Below, piece after piece: positions 48,290 through 53,026 of a DNA stretch of 53,026 nucleotides. How positions within the stretch are numbered: position 1 is the first letter of the stretch; each line of letters begins with the position of its first letter. The stretch is from contig CAZPYY010000002.1 of the NCBI GenBank assembly GCA_964590995.1, positions 1-53,026 on the forward strand. Direction: 5' to 3'. The notes under the pieces were generated by a model. The model made no database searches, was not told where the DNA came from, and saw only the letters and a program-made list of their open reading frames with translations. The stretch comes from Susulua sp964590995 (GTDB lineage Bacteria > Omnitrophota > Gorgyraeia > Duberdicusellales > 4484-171). Position numbers and translations under genes: made by a program.

Positions 48290-49483
48290 ATGGATAAAAT
48301 CAAGAAGATCTTGATCGTATCTTCAGATAGCAAGCTTAAGGATGTACTTAATTTTTGCTTTGATGGCTGGGGATATGAGGTCTTCTTAAAAGAACCCTCG
48401 CCAAGTTCAGATATCGAAAAAATCAAGAAAGTCTCTCCTGACGTTATCGTGGTTGATGTTCAAACAGCCAGTAAAGAACAACTTGATATCTGCAGAAATC
48501 TAAAAAAAGACTTTGCTACTGCTTTTATTCCGGTAATAACTTTGATTAACAAACGCCACTTGCGGGCTCAGCTCCTAAGCCTTGAGCAGGGCGTAGATGA
48601 TTATCTTATTAAGCCGCCAGACCCTCTGGATTTACGAATCAGAATTGAAATGTCAATAAGAAGGGCAAAACATAGCATTCATGCTAGCTCCCTAACCGGT
48701 CTTCCTGGAGGAAAAATCCTTGAAGATATGCTCAAGGAGAGACTAGGCTTTGGTGCGCCTTTTTCCTTTGCTTACGTAGATATTGATGATTTCAAGTCTT
48801 TTAATGATGTTTACGGGTATCGCAGGGGAGATAAGGTAATTTTACAGACTGCTTACTTATTATCTATAACCTTAAAAGATTTTGGCAATAGCGATGATTT
48901 TATCAGCCATATTGGCGGTGATGACTTTGCTTTTATTACTACTCCTGATAAATATGAGAGGATTTGTAAGAATTTTATTAATTTTTTTGATAATATTATT
49001 CCTTTTCACTACTCAGCTAGTGACCGTACCAAGGGTTTTGTCATGGCTAGGGATCGGGCCCGGAAGATAAAGAAGTCACCCTTGATGAGTGTATCTATTG
49101 CTGTGTTTAATAAAGATGACTCTTCTAAAGTAAAGAGTATTATTGAGGTCAATGAGCGGATTGCTGAGATAAAGAGATTCTTAAAGACAATCCCTGAGAG
49201 TATATTTATGGCTGAGCGAAGGGATTCGGTTTCTTTTGCTAATAAGGTACCCCAAGTTAATAAGAAGGCCCTAACTTACCCTTACCAACCCTTAGGCCAG
49301 ATATTGCTTCAGAAGCAGGTAATCTCTTATGAACAATTAGATGAGGCTTTGAATGTGCATTGGAAGAAGGGGGTAGTATTGGGTGAAGTTCTTAAAGAAC
49401 TGGGTTTTGTCAGTGATCAGCAGCTACAAGAGGCTTTAAACGTCCAGCGGGTTAATCTTTCTGATTCAGCCCTTAAGAATTAA
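48290..49483 (+). CDS. REC-GGDEF-MshEN-like signalling protein
   Basis: A 397-residue cytoplasmic signalling protein with three parts. Residues 1-125 are a response-regulator receiver domain (VVDVQ phospho-Asp, YLIKPP Lys), though the acid pair is reduced to SSDS. Residues about 133-310 are a GGDEF domain starting SSLTGLPGGKIL with active-site variant GGDDF (209-213) and no RxxD inhibitory site. Residues about 333-388 (PLGQILLQKQVISYEQLDEA, LGEVLKELGFVSDQQLQEAL) match the MshEN/GspE N-terminal unit, a known c-di-GMP-binding fold. It may make or sense c-di-GMP. Cyclase activity is uncertain. Confidence 0.86.
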   Translation: MDKIKKILIVSSDSKLKDVLNFCFDGWGYEVFLKEPSPSSDIEKIKKVSPDVIVVDVQTASKEQLDICRNLKKDFATAFIPVITLINKRHLRAQLLSLEQGVDDYLIKPPDPLDLRIRIEMSIRRAKHSIHASSLTGLPGGKILEDMLKERLGFGAPFSFAYVDIDDFKSFNDVYGYRRGDKVILQTAYLLSITLKDFGNSDDFISHIGGDDFAFITTPDKYERICKNFINFFDNIIPFHYSASDRTKGFVMARDRARKIKKSPLMSVSIAVFNKDDSSKVKSIIEVNERIAEIKRFLKTIPESIFMAERRDSVSFANKVPQVNKKALTYPYQPLGQILLQKQVISYEQLDEALNVHWKKGVVLGEVLKELGFVSDQQLQEALNVQRVNLSDSALKN

Positions 49484-49485
49484 AA

Positions 49486-50547
49486 ATGGAGGAGAATATG
49501 TTTAAGGAAACTTTAGAACTAAGCTTTTTAAATAACCGAGTCTTAGATTATTTAATCTGTGTAGGTGTATTTTTACTCAGTGTTATTATAATTAAAATCT
49601 TCGAGGTGATTATCTTAAAGAGATTAAAGAAGTGGGCAGAGAAGACTACAACCACTTTGGATGATTTCGTAGTCGGTATTTTTGAGAGGGTAATTACGCC
49701 TTTTCTGTATCTGGGTGCACTTTATTTGAGCATTCAGATCTTAACTTTAAATGCTTTCCTGGCAAAGGTAGTTAATGTTTTAGGGATAGCAGTTTTGACT
49801 ATTTTTACGGTCCGGGTAGCCTCGCTATTGATTACCTATGGTTTTGAAAATTACTCTCGAAAGACCAGGCAGAGCTCAGCTACAGATTATAGCCTCAAGG
49901 GAATACTTAAAGTGATAAAATTTATCCTCTGGTCCGGGGCAGTTATCTTTTTCTTAGATAATCTGGGGTTTAAGATATCAGCGGTAATTGCCGGTTTAGG
50001 TATTGGCGGTGTTGCTATTGCCTTGGCAGCTCAGGCAGTCTTAAAGGATTTATTCAGTTATTTCTCCATACTCTTTGACCGGCCTTTTGAGGTCGGTGAT
50101 TTTGTTATTGTCGGAGACCTCTTGGGTACAATAGAACATATCGGAATTAAGACTACCCGTATCCGCAGCTTAGGCGGTGAGCAGCTAGTCTTTTCCAACT
50201 CTGACCTCACTAACTCCCGGGTGCGTAATTATAAGCGGATGCAGAAGCGGAGAGTGGTTTTTAAATTAGGTGTGGTTTATAACACTTCCCTTAAAACCCT
50301 AAAAGAAATACCTCAGATAATTGAGAAAGCTATTAAGAGTATTAAGGATACTGTATTTGACCGGGCTCATTTTTCCTCCTATGGTGATTTTAACCTTGTC
50401 TTTGAGGTGGTCTATTATGTCTTAAGTAGTGACTATAATAAGTATATGGATATCCAACAGGAGATAAACTTCCTTATCAAGGAAGAGTTTGAAAAGAAAA
50501 AGATTGAGTTTGCTTTTCCCACTCAGACTATACATTTAAATAAGTAG
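49486..50547 (+). CDS. MscS-family mechanosensitive ion channel
   Basis: An inner-membrane tension-gated channel of 353 residues. About four N-terminal hydrophobic segments lead to the pore helix GLGIGGVAIALAAQAVLKDL and then the soluble beta domain (RPFEVGDFVIVGDLLGTIEHIG, landmark RPFEVGDFVIVGD) with FSNSDLTNSRVRNY. The start could be ATG 49486 or ATG 49498. A GGAGGAG lies between them but only three bases before the second, so I keep the first. It probably shares the transcript of the preceding signalling gene. Confidence 0.92.
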   Translation: MEENMFKETLELSFLNNRVLDYLICVGVFLLSVIIIKIFEVIILKRLKKWAEKTTTTLDDFVVGIFERVITPFLYLGALYLSIQILTLNAFLAKVVNVLGIAVLTIFTVRVASLLITYGFENYSRKTRQSSATDYSLKGILKVIKFILWSGAVIFFLDNLGFKISAVIAGLGIGGVAIALAAQAVLKDLFSYFSILFDRPFEVGDFVIVGDLLGTIEHIGIKTTRIRSLGGEQLVFSNSDLTNSRVRNYKRMQKRRVVFKLGVVYNTSLKTLKEIPQIIEKAIKSIKDTVFDRAHFSSYGDFNLVFEVVYYVLSSDYNKYMDIQQEINFLIKEEFEKKKIEFAFPTQTIHLNK

Positions 50548-50582
50548 GTTTTTAAAATTATCCCTACCTTTTAAAAGAAAAG

Positions 50583-51815
50583 ATGAATATCTATCTGGTA
50601 GTTATATTAGCTATTATTATTGGTAATTATATCTTGGATTTAATTATCGAGCTTCTCAATATAAGGTCTATACGAGAGGAACTGCCTCGGGAGTTTGAAG
50701 GCTTTTATGACTTAGCTAAGTATAAGAAGTCCCAAGATTACTTAAAGGATAACACTTATTTTAAGTTAATTCAAGGTACGGTTATAACTGCAGCGGTCTT
50801 GTTTCTTATCTTAAGCGGCGGATTTAACTTTATTGATAGAATAGCTAGAAGCTTTGGCTTTGGTATTATCCCTACTGGCCTTATCTTTGCCGTGATCTTA
50901 TTCTTTTTCTTTCAGATTATCGAGATACCTTTTTCCATATACCATACCTTTGTTATCGAGGAAAAATACGGTTTAAACCGTACAAGACCTGAGACTTTTA
51001 TCTTAGATATTTTAAAGGACTGGCTACTATCAACTATTATCGGCGGGATACTTCTTTCGCTGATTCTTTGGTTCTTTATAAAGAGCGGTAATCTAGCTTG
51101 GGTCTTTTGTTGGTTAGGAGTAACTATATTTGAGTTCTTTTTAATTTTTATTGCTCCAATAGTAATTATGCCTTTATTTAATAAGTTCACTCCGCTAGAG
51201 GAGGGGGAATTAAAGCAAGCAATCCAAACCTATGCTCGGGATCAGAATTTTAAGTTAAAGGGTTTATTTAAGATGGATGGCTCGCGGCGTTCTTCTAAGT
51301 CTAATGCTTTCTTTACTGGTTTTGGTATGTATCGACGGATTGTTTTATTTGATACCTTAATCAAGAATCATGGTGTTGATGAGTTAGGCTCAATATTAGC
51401 CCATGAGATGGGTCATTACAAGAAGAAACATATTCTAAAGATGATGGCTATCTCCATCCTTACTAATGGTTTGAAGTTTTTTATTCTCTCTCTTTTTATT
51501 AATAATCCCGGGATGTTTGCTGCTTTTAGGATGGATAATCTCTCAATTTACGCTAGCCTTTTATTCTTTAGTTTTCTCTATAGACCGATTAATATAATTC
51601 TCTCCTTAGCCGGTAATGCTCTCTCGCGAAGGCACGAGTATGAGGCTGATAAATATACGGTCTCTACTTACAAAAAGCCCGAAGCCTTTATTTTGGCCTT
51701 GAAGAAGTTAAGTATAGATAACCTCTCTAATTTAACACCCCATCCTTTAAAGGTCTTTATATCCTATAGCCACCCCCCGGTTTTAGAGCGGATTAAGGTT
51801 TTAAAAACAGCTTAG
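50583..51815 (+). CDS. M48-family (Ste24-type) membrane metalloprotease
   Basis: A 410-residue integral membrane zinc protease. Several hydrophobic helices flank the active site HEMGH (274-278), and the third zinc ligand region is RRHEYEADKYTV. The motifs GLNRTRPETF and RRSSKSNAFFTGFG are typical of Ste24/CAAX-protease-1 proteins. In bacteria these enzymes cleave membrane or misfolded proteins; there is no CAAX prenylation. It lies 35 bases after the channel gene and is distinct from the lipoprotein M48 protease at 24049. Confidence 0.93.
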   Translation: MNIYLVVILAIIIGNYILDLIIELLNIRSIREELPREFEGFYDLAKYKKSQDYLKDNTYFKLIQGTVITAAVLFLILSGGFNFIDRIARSFGFGIIPTGLIFAVILFFFFQIIEIPFSIYHTFVIEEKYGLNRTRPETFILDILKDWLLSTIIGGILLSLILWFFIKSGNLAWVFCWLGVTIFEFFLIFIAPIVIMPLFNKFTPLEEGELKQAIQTYARDQNFKLKGLFKMDGSRRSSKSNAFFTGFGMYRRIVLFDTLIKNHGVDELGSILAHEMGHYKKKHILKMMAISILTNGLKFFILSLFINNPGMFAAFRMDNLSIYASLLFFSFLYRPINIILSLAGNALSRRHEYEADKYTVSTYKKPEAFILALKKLSIDNLSNLTPHPLKVFISYSHPPVLERIKVLKTA

Positions 51816-51822
51816 CCGTAAG

Positions 51823-53013
51823 ATGAGATATGTTATACATGTAGATATGGATGCTTTTTTCGCGGCTATAGAGCAGCGGGATAATTCTGCTCTTATTGGC
51901 AAGCCAGTAATAGTCGGAGCTGACCCTAAGAAAGGCAAGGGCAGGGGGGTTGTTTCAACCTGCTCTTATGAAGCTAGAAAGTTTGGTGTTCATTCTGGCC
52001 AACCAATATCTACAGCTTATAAAATCTGCCCTAAGGGCATGTTTCTGCCGGTAGATTCCGAGAAGTATAGCCAAGTATCCGATGAAATTTATGAGATCTT
52101 CTATGAATTTACCCCTAAAGTTGAGATGATAAGTGTTGATGAAGCTTTTTTAGATATAACTGGAAGCCATCATCTCTTCGGAGGCCCTTTAGAGACTTGT
52201 AAGTTATTAAAGTCTAGAATAAAGGAGAAGACCAAGTTAACCGCCTCAGTTGGTTTAGCTACTACTAAGATGGTTGCTAAAATCGCCTCAGATATTGATA
52301 AGCCTGATGGTTTGATTGAGGTTAAGCAAGATAAAGTTCTTGATTTTCTCTGGCCCTTAGATATTGATAAGATTTGGGGATTGGGTAAGAAGAGTAAAGT
52401 TATCTTTAATAATTTAGGAATTAAGACCATTGGTGATTTAGCTAAGAAGGATTTGAAAGAAGTAGAAGAGATTCTAGGTAAAAATGGTGAATACTTCTGG
52501 GCCTTGGCTAATGGTATAGATGAGAGGGAAGTAGAGACCGAAGAAGAGACTAAGTCAATAAGCAATGAGCATACTTTTGCTGAGGATACAGGTGATAAAA
52601 GAATAATTGATGCTGCTTTAATTGGTCTTTGTGAGAAGGTATCTGGACGCTTGCGTCAAGAGGACTTTAAGGGAAAGACCATTACTTTAAAGATAAGATT
52701 AGAAGGGTTTTTGACTTATACCCGAGCTAAAACTTTGGGTAAACCGACTAATTTTATGGATACAATCTACAAGACCATAAAAGAGCTTTTGAATAAGTTT
52801 AATCGTAAGGGCAAGAAGGTGCGTTTAGTAGGAGTTAAGGTCTCAAATTTTACTTTAGGAGAAGTTCAGACTACTCTCTTTGAAGAGAAAGGTGAAGAAA
52901 AGCAGGAGAGAATGCATCAGGCCATTGATAAAATAAAGAATAAATTTGGCCGGGGAGCAATTTTTCGGGCCGGAGGCAAATTAACCTCCGGACAGAGAGG
53001 CAAAAAGCCTTGA
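51823..53013 (+). CDS. dinB: DNA polymerase IV (Y family)
   Basis: Error-prone translesion polymerase, 396 residues. The palm motif is HVDMDAFFAAIEQRD at the N-terminus, then VVSTCSYEARKFGVHSGQPI and the catalytic SVDEAFLDITGS. Thumb (GLGKKSKVIFNNLGIKTIGD) and little-finger domains follow, and the C-terminus is basic. The frame is complete with its stop 13 bases before the window end. It starts seven bases after the Ste24-type gene and has no visible LexA-like box, so it may be expressed with its neighbours. Confidence 0.95.
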   Translation: MRYVIHVDMDAFFAAIEQRDNSALIGKPVIVGADPKKGKGRGVVSTCSYEARKFGVHSGQPISTAYKICPKGMFLPVDSEKYSQVSDEIYEIFYEFTPKVEMISVDEAFLDITGSHHLFGGPLETCKLLKSRIKEKTKLTASVGLATTKMVAKIASDIDKPDGLIEVKQDKVLDFLWPLDIDKIWGLGKKSKVIFNNLGIKTIGDLAKKDLKEVEEILGKNGEYFWALANGIDEREVETEEETKSISNEHTFAEDTGDKRIIDAALIGLCEKVSGRLRQEDFKGKTITLKIRLEGFLTYTRAKTLGKPTNFMDTIYKTIKELLNKFNRKGKKVRLVGVKVSNFTLGEVQTTLFEEKGEEKQERMHQAIDKIKNKFGRGAIFRAGGKLTSGQRGKKP

Positions 53014-53026
53014 CTGGCTTAAATTA

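Noticed and set aside
52170..52565. 131-residue minus-strand frame inside dinB
   Set aside because: It lies wholly within a well-conserved polymerase gene, has no ribosome-binding site and looks like a shadow frame.
1..53026. CRISPR arrays, insertion sequences, prophage or integrase genes
   Set aside because: No regularly spaced repeats, transposase-like or integrase-like frames were seen. The only repeats are small palindromes and one in-gene duplication.

Overview
The window is a gene-dense bacterial segment of roughly 38-40 % GC. Nearly all genes lie on the + strand; the single clear exception is a YqeY-like gene. Heptosyltransferase-family genes, a TonB-dependent receptor, several lipoproteins and an undecaprenyl-diphosphatase point to a diderm cell envelope. 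A ferredoxin- and H2-based energy module, a Rex redox sensor, PPDK and cobalamin salvage point to a fermentative anaerobe. The combination fits an uncultured lineage such as Candidatus Omnitrophica. That placement is an inference from gene content; no marker gene was compared.

Layout. (1) 1-3786: end of a surface-polysaccharide locus, with the tail of a probable glycosyltransferase, a NodB-type deacetylase and three tandem GT9 genes. (2) 3852-4139: a small orphan membrane protein. (3) 4309-20255, probably to 22834: a large hydrogenase operon behind a strong sigma70-type promoter with a perfect Rex operator. It encodes sulfhydrogenase-like beta/gamma subunits, a polyferredoxin, a group 4 [NiFe] hydrogenase core, two antiporter-type subunits, an Mrp/Mbh antiporter set and an NuoI-like ferredoxin. 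These are followed by a maturation peptidase, a short HypA, a HypC-HydE fusion, Rex and a HydG. Aldo/keto reductase, SDR and HAD genes trail it. (4) 22912-24852: lipoproteins, a secreted nuclease and an M48 protease. (5) 24921-30493: glyS, ppdK, a sigma factor, apt and tRNA-Arg. (6) 30505-40789: cobalamin uptake and nucleotide-loop assembly under two cobalamin riboswitches, including a short peptide/radical-SAM pair and a DUF71 ATPase. (7) 40898-53013: envelope, signalling and housekeeping genes, among them a membrane-anchored coiled-coil/EF-G fusion, STAS-PilZ and REC-GGDEF-MshEN proteins, MscS, a Ste24-type protease and DinB.

The most striking system is the hydrogenase operon. The catalytic subunit is clearly [NiFe] (both Cys pairs and a cleavable tail), yet the accessory genes mix [NiFe] factors (HycI-like peptidase, HypA N-domain, HypC) with the [FeFe] radical-SAM maturases HydE and HydG. 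HypC is physically fused to HydE, and HydG has lost one canonical auxiliary-cluster cysteine. This suggests a hybrid route for making the Fe(CN)2CO unit. In the operon, redox state would be read by Rex, encoded inside the operon and able to act at the operator just downstream of the promoter.

Other notable points are near-leaderless promoters, small palindromic repeats inserted in or beside genes and in a riboswitch, and a probable ATT start codon.
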